NCBI GenBank assembly: GCA_963726975.1
Contig: CAVSEK010000013.1
Location: 1-64,000, forward strand
Reading direction: 5' to 3'
DNA: 64,000 nucleotides
From: CAVSEK01 sp963726975
GTDB lineage: Bacteria > Actinomycetota > Actinomycetes > Mycobacteriales > SCTD01
Shown here: piece by piece, positions 28,077 through 36,818 of the stretch
How the letters are laid out: each line of letters opens with the position of its first letter
Position numbering within the stretch: position 1 is the first letter of the stretch
Position numbers and translations under genes: made by a program
The notes under the pieces: model-generated
What the model saw: the letters and a program-made list of their open reading frames with translations, nothing else
Database searches by the model: none
What the model was told of the DNA's origin: nothing

Positions 28077-28997
28077 TCAGGACAGGTACGCCGGCCGCGG
28101 CCCCCGCCCCAGCCGCCAGCGCGCCGCCTCCTCCGAGGGGCTGTACGGCCCGAGCGCGACCTGCAGCGCGCGCAGCTCGGCGGCCGCGAGGCGGACGGCG
28201 GGTCCGCGGCCCCCGGTGCGGCCCGGCACGCCGGCCAGCGGCGCGAGCACCGGCGAGAGCAGCCGCGCCGCGGCCGCCGCCAGGCCGGCGTAGAAGACCT
28301 GCTCGGCCCGCCCGAGGCCCGGCGGTGCCTGCAGGAACGCGCGCAGGTCCTGCGGCACCGGCTCGAGGACGGGCGCGTACGCCGCGACCGCCTCGGCGAG
28401 CCCGGCCTGCGAGGTCGGCAGGTCGCGGGCGCCGAGCTCGACGGCGCTGCGGGCCCAGTCGGCGACGTACGCGTCCGGCCAGCGGGGCCCGAAGCGGGCG
28501 CTGAGGTCGCGCCCGACCGCGAGCTGCGCGGCGAGGAAGGCGTCGGTGAAGGCGAGGTGCACCCAGCGCAGCAGCTCGGGGTCGGAGGCGGCGTAGCCGC
28601 GGCCGCGCTCGTCGGTGCCCTGGACCGAGCGGTGCAGCCCGCGGACCCGGCCGGACTCGCGCGCGGCCAGCTCGGCCGAGCCGAAGGTGCTCACGACGAG
28701 CCAGCGGGCCGTGCCGGCCAGACGCTTCCAGGGATCGTCGCGGTAGGCCGAGTGCCGCTGCACGCCGGCCAGGGCCAGCGGGTGGGCGCCCTGCCCGAGC
28801 AGCGCCGCGACGCCGCCGACCAGCGTGGACAGGTCGCCGTGGACCCGCCAGACGACGCCGTCGGGCTCGAACCAGCCCGGCCCCGAGCCCACGGTGGCGA
28901 TGTCGCGCACCCAGTCCGGCGCGCCCGTGGGGTCGCCGGACACCCGGGCCCGGAAGCGCTCGCGGGCCGTGTCGGGCAGGCGCGTCAGCAGGCTCAC
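28077..28997 (-). CDS. DUF2236 (MpaB-like oxygenase family) protein
   Basis: The 306-residue protein matches the oxygenase MpaB/DUF2236 family: 'VWRVHGDLSTLVGGVAALLG', 'QGAHPLALAGVQRHSAYRD', 'WKRLAGTARWLVVSTFGSAE', 'ELLRWVHLAFTDAFLAA', and 'RARVSGDPTGAPDWVRDI'. Conserved His and Asp residues in the first and fourth motifs would hold a haem b-type cofactor, as shown for latex-clearing and MpaB-like proteins. GTG 28997 is chosen as the first in-frame start. The end converges on the ABC ATPase gene. The substrate is unknown. Confidence 0.85.
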   Translation of the reverse strand: MSLLTRLPDTARERFRARVSGDPTGAPDWVRDIATVGSGPGWFEPDGVVWRVHGDLSTLVGGVAALLGQGAHPLALAGVQRHSAYRDDPWKRLAGTARWLVVSTFGSAELAARESGRVRGLHRSVQGTDERGRGYAASDPELLRWVHLAFTDAFLAAQLAVGRDLSARFGPRWPDAYVADWARSAVELGARDLPTSQAGLAEAVAAYAPVLEPVPQDLRAFLQAPPGLGRAEQVFYAGLAAAAARLLSPVLAPLAGVPGRTGGRGPAVRLAAAELRALQVALGPYSPSEEAARWRLGRGPRPAYLS

Positions 28998-29070
28998 CCG
29001 GGGTGCCTGCCCCCGCCGGGGCGCGTCATGCTGCAGCGGTCGGGCCGGGACGGGAGCAGGGGAGCGCGGC

Positions 29071-29838
29071 GTGGACGAGCAGGCGGTGCGGGTCGAGCGC
29101 GACGGGCCGGTGACGACGGTGCTGCTGTCGCGTCCCGGGCGGCGCAACGCCGTCGACGGGCCGACCGCCGCGGCCCTGGCGGCCGCCTTCCGCGCCTTCG
29201 ACGCCGACCCGGAGGCCCTGGTCGCCGTGCTGCACGGGGAAGGTGGGGTCTTCTGCGCCGGCGCGGACCTCACGGCTGTCGGGACACCGCGCGGCAACCG
29301 GGTCGACGCCGACGGCGACGCCCCGATGGGCGTCAGCCGGCTGCGGCTGTCCAAGCCGGTCGTGGCCGCCGTCGAGGGCCACGCCGTGGCGGGCGGTCTC
29401 GAGCTCGCGCTGTGGTGCGACCTGCGGGTCGCGGACGAGTCGGCCGTCTTCGGGGTCTTCTGCCGCCGGTGGGGCGTGCCGCTCGTCGACGGCGGCACCG
29501 TGCGCCTGCCGCGGCTCGTCGGGGCCGGGCGCGCGCTCGACCTCGTGCTCACCGGCCGTCCGGTCGACGCCCGGGAGGCGCTCGCCATCGGACTGGCCTC
29601 GCGGGTCGTGCCCGTGGGGACGGCGCTGGCGGCGGCGCAGCAGCTGGCCCGGGAGCTCGCCGCCTTCCCGCAGACCTGCCTGCGCAGCGACCGGCAGAGC
29701 CTGCTCGACGGCGAGGGGCTGACCGAGGAGGCGGCGCTGGCCCGGGAGTTCGCCGCCGGCCAGGCGGCGCTGGCGTCCGAGACGATCCCGGGCGCCGCCC
29801 GCTTCGTCGCGGGGGAGGGTCGGCACGGGGCCTTCTGA
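29071..29838 (+). CDS. enoyl-CoA hydratase/isomerase family protein
   Basis: This 255-residue crotonase-fold protein has the CoA-binding opening 'TVLLSRPGRRNAVDGPTAAA', oxyanion-hole segment 'GEGGVFCAGADLTAVGT', and second oxyanion region 'VEGHAVAGGLELALWCDL'. 'GVFCRRWGVPLVDGGTVRLP' carries the usual catalytic area; the two Glu residues of bona fide hydratases are not both obvious, so the reaction is uncertain. GTG 29071 has GGGGAG six to eight bases upstream. It is divergent from DUF2236 and convergent with the MFS gene. Confidence 0.9.
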   Translation: MDEQAVRVERDGPVTTVLLSRPGRRNAVDGPTAAALAAAFRAFDADPEALVAVLHGEGGVFCAGADLTAVGTPRGNRVDADGDAPMGVSRLRLSKPVVAAVEGHAVAGGLELALWCDLRVADESAVFGVFCRRWGVPLVDGGTVRLPRLVGAGRALDLVLTGRPVDAREALAIGLASRVVPVGTALAAAQQLARELAAFPQTCLRSDRQSLLDGEGLTEEAALAREFAAGQAALASETIPGAARFVAGEGRHGAF

Positions 29839-29844
29839 CCGCGC

Positions 29845-31140
29845 TCAGGCGTCGTCGGTGTGCACCACGCGCGCGCGGTCGGCGTCGAAGGTCCGCGCCG
29901 CGCGCCGCAGCAGCCCGGCGGCGACCACCAGGCTCGGCAGCGCGAGCAGGAACGACCGCTGGAGCCCGCGGGCGTCGTCGCCGACCCCGTCGGTGATCAG
30001 CCCGAAGACGACGGGGGCGGCGCCCTCGACGAGGGCGCGCAGCACCGTGCGGACCGCTTCGGCCCGGCCGCGCAGCCCCGGCAGCACGACGTCGATGCGC
30101 ACCGCGTCGAGGACCGGCAGCGTGGCCGCCAGCGCGGCGCTGCCGAGCAGCAGGAACGGCAGCGCGATCGCGAGGGACGAGGCGAACAGCGCGGGCAGCC
30201 AGGCGAGAGCGGTGACGACGTACGCCGTGCCGGCGTGCGTCAGGCGCTCGCGGCCGCGGCCCTGGTCCGCGAGCCGGTCGGACAGCCGGCTGCCCAGGAC
30301 GATGCCGACCACCGCGCCGATGCCGAGCGCGAGCAGCGCCAGGTCCGCGACCGGCGTGCTCACGTCGTACTGCGCGACGGCGAACAGGACCGAGAAGGCG
30401 CTGGCGCCGGCCAGGTAGTAGCTGCCGACGCTCGCGGACAGCAGCACGGCGACGGCCGTCGGGGTGCGGAGCAGGACGCCGAGCACCCGCCGCCAGGGCA
30501 CGGCCCGGTCGGCGTCGTCGCCCCGGCGCGCCGGCTCGGCGGTCGTGAGCAGGCGGTAGGCGAGGACCAGGGCCGGCAGCGCGAGCAGCAGGAAGGCCTC
30601 GCGCCAGGACAGCAGCGCCACGCACAGCGCGCCGACGCCGATACCGAGCGCACCGCCGACCAGCTGCCCGGTCGCGATCCGCCCCAGGGCCACCGAGCGC
30701 TTCCCGGGCGCGACGGTGTCGCCGATGAGCGAGGGGTAGGCAGGGCCGACGGTCGCCAGCACCACGGCGAGGGCGCCGCGGGCGAGCAGCAGCCACACGA
30801 AGCCCTGGGCGGTGCCCGTCGCGAGCATCGCCAGCGACCACAGCAGCGCGCTGAGGCCGAGCAGCCGCAGGCGCGGGACCCGGTCGACGAGCACACCGGC
30901 GCCGAGCGTGGCGACCCCGCCGACCAGCCCGAAGGAGCCGCCGAGCAGCCCGAGCTGCGTGGTGCTCAGGGACAGGTCGTCCTGCAGGTCCGGCGCCACC
31001 GCCCCGAGCGCAGAGCGGTCCGCGTAGTCCACCGCCACCATGACCGTGAGCAGGGTGACGAGGGTGGAGGACGTCGCGGGCCGCAGCGGTCGGCGCAGGA
31101 GACGGGGCCGGACGACGCGCTCGCCCGGCTCGATCGTCAC
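29845..31140 (-). CDS. MFS transporter
   Basis: This 431-residue major facilitator protein has twelve predicted helices. The first loop contains 'LGLLGGSFGLVGGVATLGAG' and 'VLVDRVPRLRLLGLSALLW'; a matching loop in the second half is 'LGSRLSDRLADQGRGRERLT'. The family signature 'DYADRSALGAVAPDLQDDL' near the start is like drug and sugar-phosphate exporters of the Spinster/ACS type. The GTG at 31140 follows TAGTCT by six bases. The substrate cannot be told. Confidence 0.9.
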   Translation of the reverse strand: MTIEPGERVVRPRLLRRPLRPATSSTLVTLLTVMVAVDYADRSALGAVAPDLQDDLSLSTTQLGLLGGSFGLVGGVATLGAGVLVDRVPRLRLLGLSALLWSLAMLATGTAQGFVWLLLARGALAVVLATVGPAYPSLIGDTVAPGKRSVALGRIATGQLVGGALGIGVGALCVALLSWREAFLLLALPALVLAYRLLTTAEPARRGDDADRAVPWRRVLGVLLRTPTAVAVLLSASVGSYYLAGASAFSVLFAVAQYDVSTPVADLALLALGIGAVVGIVLGSRLSDRLADQGRGRERLTHAGTAYVVTALAWLPALFASSLAIALPFLLLGSAALAATLPVLDAVRIDVVLPGLRGRAEAVRTVLRALVEGAAPVVFGLITDGVGDDARGLQRSFLLALPSLVVAAGLLRRAARTFDADRARVVHTDDA

Positions 31141-31146
31141 CGGCAG

Positions 31147-31152
31147 AGACTA
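31147..31152 (-). promoter_or_regulatory. leaderless -10 of the MFS gene
   Basis: On the minus strand TAGTCT (31152-31147) is followed by six bases and the GTG at 31140. There is no ribosome site before this GTG, which supports both the start choice and a leaderless message. Confidence 0.5.
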
Positions 31153-31219
31153 GTGGCCCGTCGTGCGTCGAACAGGTGACGGACGATCACGCCCGGCGGC
31201 GCGGGGTAGGGGCGCCCTC

Positions 31220-31753
31220 GTGACGGAGATCCTCTCGCAGTTCGGCGCCACCTGGACGACCGTGCTGGCGGTCCCGATCGCGACGGCCGGGGCGTTCCTG
31301 TGGGTGGTGCTGCTCACCCGCCTCACCGGACCCCGCTCGCTGGCCAAGATGTCCAGCTTCGACTTCGCCGCCACGGTGGCGGTCGGGTCGACGCTGGCGT
31401 CCACCGCGCTCGGGTCGACCCCGCTCGTCTCGGGCGCCCTCGTGCTGCTCATGCTCTACGGCCTGCAGTACGCCGTCGCGCGGCTGCGGCGGGGCCGCTC
31501 GCTGGCGGGGGTGCTCGACAACGAGCCGCTGCTGCTCGTCGCCGAGGGCGAGCTGCTGCCGGGCAACCTCCGGCACGCGCGGATCAGCGACGGCGAGCTC
31601 TGGTCGCAGCTGCGCCAGGCCGGGGTGTCGCGGCTCGAGCAGGTCCACGCGGTCGTACTCGAGACGACGGGCGACCTCAGCGTCCTCACCGGGGGTGGCC
31701 CGTACGACGCCGAGCTGCTGTCCGGCGTGCGCGGCGCCGAGCAGCTCGCGTGA
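31220..31753 (+). CDS. DUF421 (YetF-like) membrane protein
   Basis: The 177-residue protein has two to three N-terminal helices ('TVLAVPIATAGAFLWVVLL', 'LVSGALVLLMLYGLQYAVA') and a cytoplasmic domain with the family hallmarks 'RSLAKMSSFDFAATVAVGST' and 'NEPLLLVAEGELL' and 'RISDGELWSQLRQAGVSRLE'. GTG 31220 is chosen as the first start after a GGGGCG stretch. Its TGA overlaps the next GTG (GTGA), so it is coupled to the DUF2254 gene. The function is unknown; relatives in Bacillus are stress-induced membrane proteins. Confidence 0.87.
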   Translation: MTEILSQFGATWTTVLAVPIATAGAFLWVVLLTRLTGPRSLAKMSSFDFAATVAVGSTLASTALGSTPLVSGALVLLMLYGLQYAVARLRRGRSLAGVLDNEPLLLVAEGELLPGNLRHARISDGELWSQLRQAGVSRLEQVHAVVLETTGDLSVLTGGGPYDAELLSGVRGAEQLA

Positions 31754-32964
31754 AGGGCCGGTTGCTGCGGCTGCAGGAGACCCTGCGCAGCGGCTTCTGG
31801 GCCGTTCCCAGCGCCTGCGTCGCCGTCGCCGTCGCGCTCGCCCTGGGCCTGGTGCGGGTCGACCGGGCGCTCGCCAAGGGCTTCGGCGGTCGCCTGACCT
31901 TCGGGGCCGGACCTGCCGGGGCGCGCGAGGTGCTCTCCGACATCACCAGCTCGATGATCACCTTCACCGGCCTGGTCTTCTCCATCACGATCGTCGTGCT
32001 GCAGCTGACGAGCAGCCAGTTCTCCCCGCGGGTGCTGCGGACGTTCCTGCGCGACCGGGTCACGCAGCTCTCGCTCGGGGTCTTCGTCGCCACGTTCGTC
32101 TACGCGATCCTCGTGCTGCGCACCGTCAACGGCATCGACGACAGCAGCTTCGTGCCGGCCATCTCGACCACCGTGGGCGTGGTCCTGCTGCTCGTCAGCG
32201 TCGGCATGTTCGTCAGCTACATCCACCACGTGGCCACGGCCATCCAGGTGTCGTCGATCATCGGCTCGATCGGCAAGGAGACCCGCGTCGTCCTCGCCGA
32301 GCGCTTCCCCAGCGACGGCGACCCGGCCGCCGAGGACACCCTGCTCGCGCCGCTGGGGCCGCCGTCGGTCGAGGTGCCCGCGCCGAGGTCGGGCGTCGTC
32401 GTCTCCCTCGACGCCGAGCGCCTGGTGAAGGCGGCGGCGAAGGCCGACGTGCTCCTCGTGCTGCGCCACCGGGTCGGCGAGTTCGTGCCCGAGGGAGCGC
32501 CGCTGCTCGCCGTCCACGGCGACGCGCAGGACCTCGACGTGCGGGCCGTGCTCGGCGCCGTCACGCAGGCCCGCGAGCGCACCATGCAGCAGGACGTCGC
32601 GTTCGGCCTGCGGCAGCTGGTGGACGTCGCCGAGCGGGCCCTGTCGCCCGGCATCAACGACCCGACGACGGCCGTGCAGGCGCTCGACGAGGTGCACGAC
32701 CTGCTGCGGCGGCTGGCCGTGCGCCCGCTCGACGGCGGCCAACGGCTCGACGGCGACGGCCGGTTGCGCGTCCTGCTGCGCCAGGAGCGCTACGAGGACT
32801 ACCTCTCGCTCGCGCTCGACGAGGTCGAGCAGTACGGCGCCGACGCGCTGCAGGTGCAGCACCGCCTCGACGCCATGCTCGAGGACCTCGTGGGCGCTGC
32901 CCGCGACGAGCACCGCCCCGCGGTGCTCGAGCGGATCGCCCGCCGGTCCCGGACCAGGAGCTGA
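31750..32964 (+). CDS. DUF2254 membrane protein
   Basis: The 404-residue protein has an N-terminal signal-anchor and three further helices ('ACVAVAVALALGLVRVDRAL', 'LGVFVATFVYAILVLRTVN', 'STTVGVVLLLVSVGMFVSYI'). The signature 'MITFTGLVFSITIVVLQLTS' and 'SQFSPRVLRTFLRDR' is that of DUF2254. The cytoplasmic half ('LSPGINDPTTAVQALDEVHD', 'YEDYLSLALDEVEQYG') is conserved across the family. GTG 31750 overlaps the DUF421 stop. It is followed five bases later by an MscS-type channel gene, so the three are one operon. Confidence 0.9.
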   Translation: MKGRLLRLQETLRSGFWAVPSACVAVAVALALGLVRVDRALAKGFGGRLTFGAGPAGAREVLSDITSSMITFTGLVFSITIVVLQLTSSQFSPRVLRTFLRDRVTQLSLGVFVATFVYAILVLRTVNGIDDSSFVPAISTTVGVVLLLVSVGMFVSYIHHVATAIQVSSIIGSIGKETRVVLAERFPSDGDPAAEDTLLAPLGPPSVEVPAPRSGVVVSLDAERLVKAAAKADVLLVLRHRVGEFVPEGAPLLAVHGDAQDLDVRAVLGAVTQARERTMQQDVAFGLRQLVDVAERALSPGINDPTTAVQALDEVHDLLRRLAVRPLDGGQRLDGDGRLRVLLRQERYEDYLSLALDEVEQYGADALQVQHRLDAMLEDLVGAARDEHRPAVLERIARRSRTRS

Positions 32965-32969
32965 CCCCC

Positions 32970-33795
32970 GTGCTGCAGACCCTCGCCGACGCCCGCGGCC
33001 GCATCCTCGTCGGGGTCGTCGTCCTCGTCGTCCTGGTGCTGATCGGCAAGCTGCTCGGCGTGCTGGTGCGCCGGCGCTACCTGCGCCTGGAGCGTCCGAG
33101 CTTCGCGTACGTCATGAGCCGCGTGGTGTCGCTGCTGCTCACGCTGCTCGGCGTGCTCGTCGCCCTCACGGTCGTGTTCCCGACGGTCAAGCCGGTGGAC
33201 GTGCTGGGCAGCCTCGGGTTCTTCAGCATCGCCGTCGGCTTCGCCTTCCGCGACATCCTGGAGAACCTGCTGGCCGGGCTCCTGCTGCTGTTCCGGGCGC
33301 CGTTCCGCACCGGTGACGAGGTCGCCGTCGAGGACACCCGGGGCACCGTCGTCGAGATCAACCTGCGCGAGACGGTCCTGCGGACGTACGACGGGCGTCA
33401 GGTCCTCATCCCCAACGCGACCGTCTACAAGAACCCGATCACCGTGCAGACCGGCTACGGCGCCGTGCGGGACGAGGTCGTGGTCGGGGTGGCGTACGGC
33501 ACCGACCTCGCGCAGGCGCGGCTAGGTCGGGCTGGACGTGCTCGCCGGCGTCGAGGAGGTGCTCGGCGACCCGGCGCCCCTGGTGCTCGTCGACGCGCTC
33601 TCCCCGAGCACCGTGGACCTGCGTCTGCTCTTCTGGACCGACGCCCGGCAGGCCACCGTGCGGCGCACCCGCGACGCGGTGCTGCGCGCTGCGGTCGAGG
33701 CCTACGACGCCGCGGGGATCGAGCTTCCGTACGACGTGGTGCAGCTCGAGGCGGGCGTGAGCGTCGACCGGGTGCTCCGCCGCGAGCCGGGCTGA
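32970..33795 (+). CDS. MscS-family mechanosensitive channel (one frameshift)
   Basis: The protein of about 275 residues has two N-terminal helices ('RILVGVVVLVVLVLIGKLLG', 'MSRVVSLLLTLLGVLVALTV') and the TM3-pore and beta domain signature 'LGFFSIAVGFAFRDILENLL', 'APFRTGDEVAVEDTRGTVVE', 'LRTYDGRQVLIPNATVYKN'. The C-terminal alpha/beta part reads 'SPSTVDLRLLFWTDARQATV' in another frame after an indel near 33525. GTG 32970 has AGGAG nine bases upstream. It lies five bases after the DUF2254 stop, so it is the last gene of a membrane-stress operon. It probably releases solutes on osmotic downshock. Confidence 0.88.
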
Positions 33796-33808
33796 ACCTG
33801 GCCCCGGC

Positions 33809-34060
33809 TCAGCCGCTCAGGGCGACCAGCAGGACGGTCAGCGCAGCCACCGTGCCCAGCACGACCAGCACAGCCGCGAGGAGGTGCTCCGGCAGGGCCC
33901 CGGGCGCCGCGCCGCCGGGACCGGCGTCGAGCGCGCGGGACAGCGCCAGGCCGTCCGGGTCGGGCAGGTGGTCCATCGCTTCGTGCCGGGCCAGCGCCGC
34001 CGCCGTGGGGAAGGTCTGTCGGCAGGAGGGGCAGCCCACGCCCCGCTCGGTCACGTCCAT
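33809..34060 (-). CDS. small C2H2 zinc-finger membrane protein
   Basis: The 83-residue protein has a classic C2H2 finger spacing at the N-terminus: C10, C13, H26, H31 in 'CPSCRQTFPTAAALARHEAM'. A C-terminal helix 'LLAAVLVVLGTVAALTVLLV' (about 60-79) should anchor it in the membrane with the finger inside. Zinc fingers of this spacing are rare in bacteria. The ATG at 34058-34060 is clean. The gene is convergent with mscS; their stops are 13 bases apart. No family is recognised. Confidence 0.7.
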   Translation of the reverse strand: MDVTERGVGCPSCRQTFPTAAALARHEAMDHLPDPDGLALSRALDAGPGGAAPGALPEHLLAAVLVVLGTVAALTVLLVALSG

Positions 34061-34207
34061 GTCGCACCCTCCTCGCTCGGCCCTCGTCCCTCTGACCTTC
34101 CCCGGGAGCGCGGCGGCAGACGCGCCGGCGCCGCTGTCACGCAGTCGTCACGCGCCCTTCGGCAGGCTGACCGGCTCCGGGCGCGAGGGCCGTGGTAGCC
34201 ATGCCGC

Positions 34208-35257
34208 GTGGACCTGCGGCTCCCGGCCAGGACCGTGGCACCGGCCGTGCTCGCCGCGGTCGTCGTGCTCGCGGACGTGCTCAGCGGCCGCGCCGTGGTC
34301 TACGAGCTGCTCTGCGCGGTCCCGCTGCTCGCCAGCCTGCTGGACCGGCCGTCGCGGGTGCTGGCCTGGGGGAGCCTCGCCGTGCTGCTCGAGGCCCTCC
34401 TGGGACTGCGCGACGGCACCTACGCGACGGCCGAGTCGACCGGGGCGCAGGTGTTCCGGCTCCTGTTCACCGTCGGCACGACCGCGGGCGGGATGCTGCT
34501 GAGCTCGCGGCGCATCGCGGCCCTGACCCACCTCGAGCGGCTCACCGAGGTGGCGCGCACCGCTCAGCAGGCGGTGCTGCGGCCGCTGCCGGCCGAGGTC
34601 GGCCCGTGCGCGGTCGCCGTCACCTACCAGGCCGCTGCGGCGGAGGCGCAGATCGGCGGTGACCTCTACGGCGCGGTCGCCCTCGCCGACGGCAGCGGCC
34701 TGTTCCTCGTCGGCGACGTGCGGGGCAAGGGCCTGCCGGCGGTGCGGCTGGCGGCGGACGTGCTCGGCGCGTTCCACTACCTCAGCGGCTCCGAGGCGGA
34801 CCCGCGGACCGTGCTCGCCGGCATGGACAGCGCCGTCGGCCGCGACGCGGGGATCGAGGACTTCGTCACCGCGGTCCTCGTGCACGCGCGGCCGGACGGG
34901 CGCTGGACGGTCTACAACGCCGGGCACCCCCCGCCGCTGGTGCTGCGCTCGGGCGCGGCGGCGCTGCTCGAGCCGGCCCGGCCCTCGCTGCCGCTCGGCC
35001 TGGGCGCCGACCCCGCGCCGGAGGTCGTCCGCGTCGGGCCGGGGGACCGCGTGCTGCTCTACACCGACGGGCTCGCCGAGGCCCGTCGCGCCACGGACGG
35101 CACCTTCTTCCCGCTCGTCGCCGCCGGGCAGTCGGCGCTCGCCCTGTCCGACCGCTCGGACGCCCTCACGACGCTGCTGGACCTCGCGAGCCGCTGGCAG
35201 GGCGAGCTGCTCGACGACGACGTCGCGCTGCTGCTGCTCGAGGTCCGCGGCCGCTGA
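34208..35257 (+). CDS. SpoIIE-type PP2C serine phosphatase with membrane segment
   Basis: The 349-residue protein starts with several helices ('VAPAVLAAVVVLADVLSG', 'VLAWGSLAVLLEALLGL', 'LLFTVGTTAGGMLLSS') and has a C-terminal PP2C phosphatase. Metal-binding motifs are 'IGGDLYGAVALADGSGLFLV', 'VGDVRGKGLPAVRLAADVLG', 'YNAGHPPPLVL', 'LLYTDGLAEAR' and 'LDDDVALLLLEV'. Such proteins dephosphorylate anti-sigma-factor antagonists. The GTG at 34208 follows TAGCCA by six bases. There is no adjacent STAS gene; the nearest partner-switching set is at 48.8-51.8 kb. Confidence 0.9.
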   Translation: MDLRLPARTVAPAVLAAVVVLADVLSGRAVVYELLCAVPLLASLLDRPSRVLAWGSLAVLLEALLGLRDGTYATAESTGAQVFRLLFTVGTTAGGMLLSSRRIAALTHLERLTEVARTAQQAVLRPLPAEVGPCAVAVTYQAAAAEAQIGGDLYGAVALADGSGLFLVGDVRGKGLPAVRLAADVLGAFHYLSGSEADPRTVLAGMDSAVGRDAGIEDFVTAVLVHARPDGRWTVYNAGHPPPLVLRSGAAALLEPARPSLPLGLGADPAPEVVRVGPGDRVLLYTDGLAEARRATDGTFFPLVAAGQSALALSDRSDALTTLLDLASRWQGELLDDDVALLLLEVRGR

Positions 35258-35265
35258 CCCGCCGT

Positions 35266-36696
35266 TCAGGCGTCCCGCTCGGGTCCGTGCACGCAGGTGC
35301 CCCCCACCCAGGTCGCGTGCACCGGGACGGCGGCGAGGTCGGCCGGGCCCAGGACGCCCGGGTCGGGCAGGTCGAGCACGACGAGGTCGGCGGGGTCTCC
35401 CGTCCGGGGCCGCCGGGCGCCGCTGAGGGCGAGGGCGGTCTCGAGGTCGACCGCCTCCTCGGGGCGCCAGGGCGGTCCCTCGCCGACCGCCCGGTGCACG
35501 GCGGCGGCCAGCCCCCGCCACGGGTCGAGCGGGGACACCGGAGCGTCGCTGCCCAGCACCACCCGGGCTCCTGCCGCGACCAGCGAGCGCAGCGCGAAGG
35601 GCACCGACGGCGTCCCGGTCCACAGCCGGTCGACCAGCGGCGCGTCGTCGAGCAGGTGGGCCGGCTGCACCGACGCCGTCACCCGGCCGGCGGCGAACAG
35701 CGGCAGGTCCTCGCGCCGCAGCAGCTGCGCGTGCTCGACGCTCGCCCGCCCCGGGAAGTGCTGCAGCGCGTGCAGCGCGTCGCGGGTCGCCTCGTCGCCG
35801 ATCGCGTGCACGGCCACGTCGAACCCGACCCGCGCCGCGCCGTGCAGCGCCTCGCGCAGGGCGTCCGGGCCCAGGAGCTGCTGACCGCGGTCGGAGGAGC
35901 CGGCGTACGGGTGCAGGCAGCGGGCGGTCTGCGCCCCGAGCGCCCCGTCGGCGAAGAGCTTGAGCGGCCCGACCCGCAGCCAGGCGTCGCCCTCGCCGGT
36001 GCGCTCCCCGCGCGAGACGTGCCCGGGCAGCCGCTCCGGCAGCACGACGGCGACCACCCTCAGCGGCAGGCGACCGGCGTCGTCGCGGCGGCGCTGCCAG
36101 GTGGGCAGCGCGTCCTCGAAGGAGAAGTCGCGGACCGCGGTCAGCCCCCGGGCGTGCGCCCGAGCGACGAGCGCGGCCACCGCGTCGTCGTCCTGCGAGG
36201 GGTCGGGGGCGGGCAGCCGGGACAGCGCGTCCCACGCCTCGTGCTCGCGGAGCAGCCCGTCGGGGTGGTCGGGCAGACCGACGAGGCGCAGCGCGGGCCG
36301 CGACAGCCACGCGCTGTGCATGTCGAGGCTGCGCAGCACGACGACGCGGTCAGGTGCGGCCCGCTGCAGCAGGTCGGGGTCGGCCGCGTCGGGCCAGTCG
36401 GGCTCGCGGAAGCCGACCCCGCGCAGCTCGCCGGTCCCGGCCGCCGCAGCGGCGCCGACCCGTTGCGCGACCTCCGAGGCCGAACGCGTCCCGGTCAGGT
36501 CGACCTCACGCGCCGCTCGGGCCGCCTCGACGACGTGCGCGTGGGCGTCGCGCAGGCCCCGGCGCACGAACCGCCCCCGCAGCTCCACGACGCGCTCGCC
36601 CTGCTCGGGCTCCAGGCGGCCTGCGACCTCGAGGACCACCCCGTCGCGGACCCGCAGGTCGACGGGCTCGGGCGTACGGCCGTCACGCAGCAGCAC
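35266..36696 (-). CDS. amidohydrolase family protein (YtcJ-like)
   Basis: This 476-residue metal-dependent hydrolase has the opening 'RFVRRGLRDAHAHVVEAARA' (H-x-H metal pair), then 'LRSLDMHSAWLSRPALRLVG', 'VGPLKLFADGALGAQTARCL' (Lys ligand region), 'VAVHAIGDEATRDALHALQH', 'SVEHAQLLRREDLPLFA' and 'VLGSDAPVSPLDPWRGLAAA' (catalytic Asp). This order matches the YtcJ/DUF62-like amidohydrolase group. The GTG at 36694-36696 has AGGAGG nine bases upstream. The substrate is unknown. It converges with the phosphatase gene. Confidence 0.9.
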   Translation of the reverse strand: MLLRDGRTPEPVDLRVRDGVVLEVAGRLEPEQGERVVELRGRFVRRGLRDAHAHVVEAARAAREVDLTGTRSASEVAQRVGAAAAAGTGELRGVGFREPDWPDAADPDLLQRAAPDRVVVLRSLDMHSAWLSRPALRLVGLPDHPDGLLREHEAWDALSRLPAPDPSQDDDAVAALVARAHARGLTAVRDFSFEDALPTWQRRRDDAGRLPLRVVAVVLPERLPGHVSRGERTGEGDAWLRVGPLKLFADGALGAQTARCLHPYAGSSDRGQQLLGPDALREALHGAARVGFDVAVHAIGDEATRDALHALQHFPGRASVEHAQLLRREDLPLFAAGRVTASVQPAHLLDDAPLVDRLWTGTPSVPFALRSLVAAGARVVLGSDAPVSPLDPWRGLAAAVHRAVGEGPPWRPEEAVDLETALALSGARRPRTGDPADLVVLDLPDPGVLGPADLAAVPVHATWVGGTCVHGPERDA

Positions 36697-36750
36697 GGGC
36701 TCGTCCTCCTGCGGGGCTCGACGGCGGGACGCGGGCCAGTGTCGCCCGGG

Positions 36751-36790
36751 GCGGGGGTGAGCCGGTGCGGGGGTGAGCCGGTGCGGGGGC
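36751..36790 (+). repeat. short tandem repeat, 16-base unit
   Basis: The unit GCGGGGGTGAGCCGGT is present at 36751-36766 and 36767-36782, followed by a partial third unit at 36783-36790. It lies in the 122-base gap between the amidohydrolase and SDR genes. It may vary by slippage; no regulatory role is evident. Confidence 0.75.
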
Positions 36791-36818
36791 CGGCCCGACG
36801 GCCCGGCACCATGGGGAC

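Noticed and set aside
36751..36790. Possible CRISPR-like repeat
   Set aside because: The units are directly adjacent without spacers, and no cas genes exist in the window.
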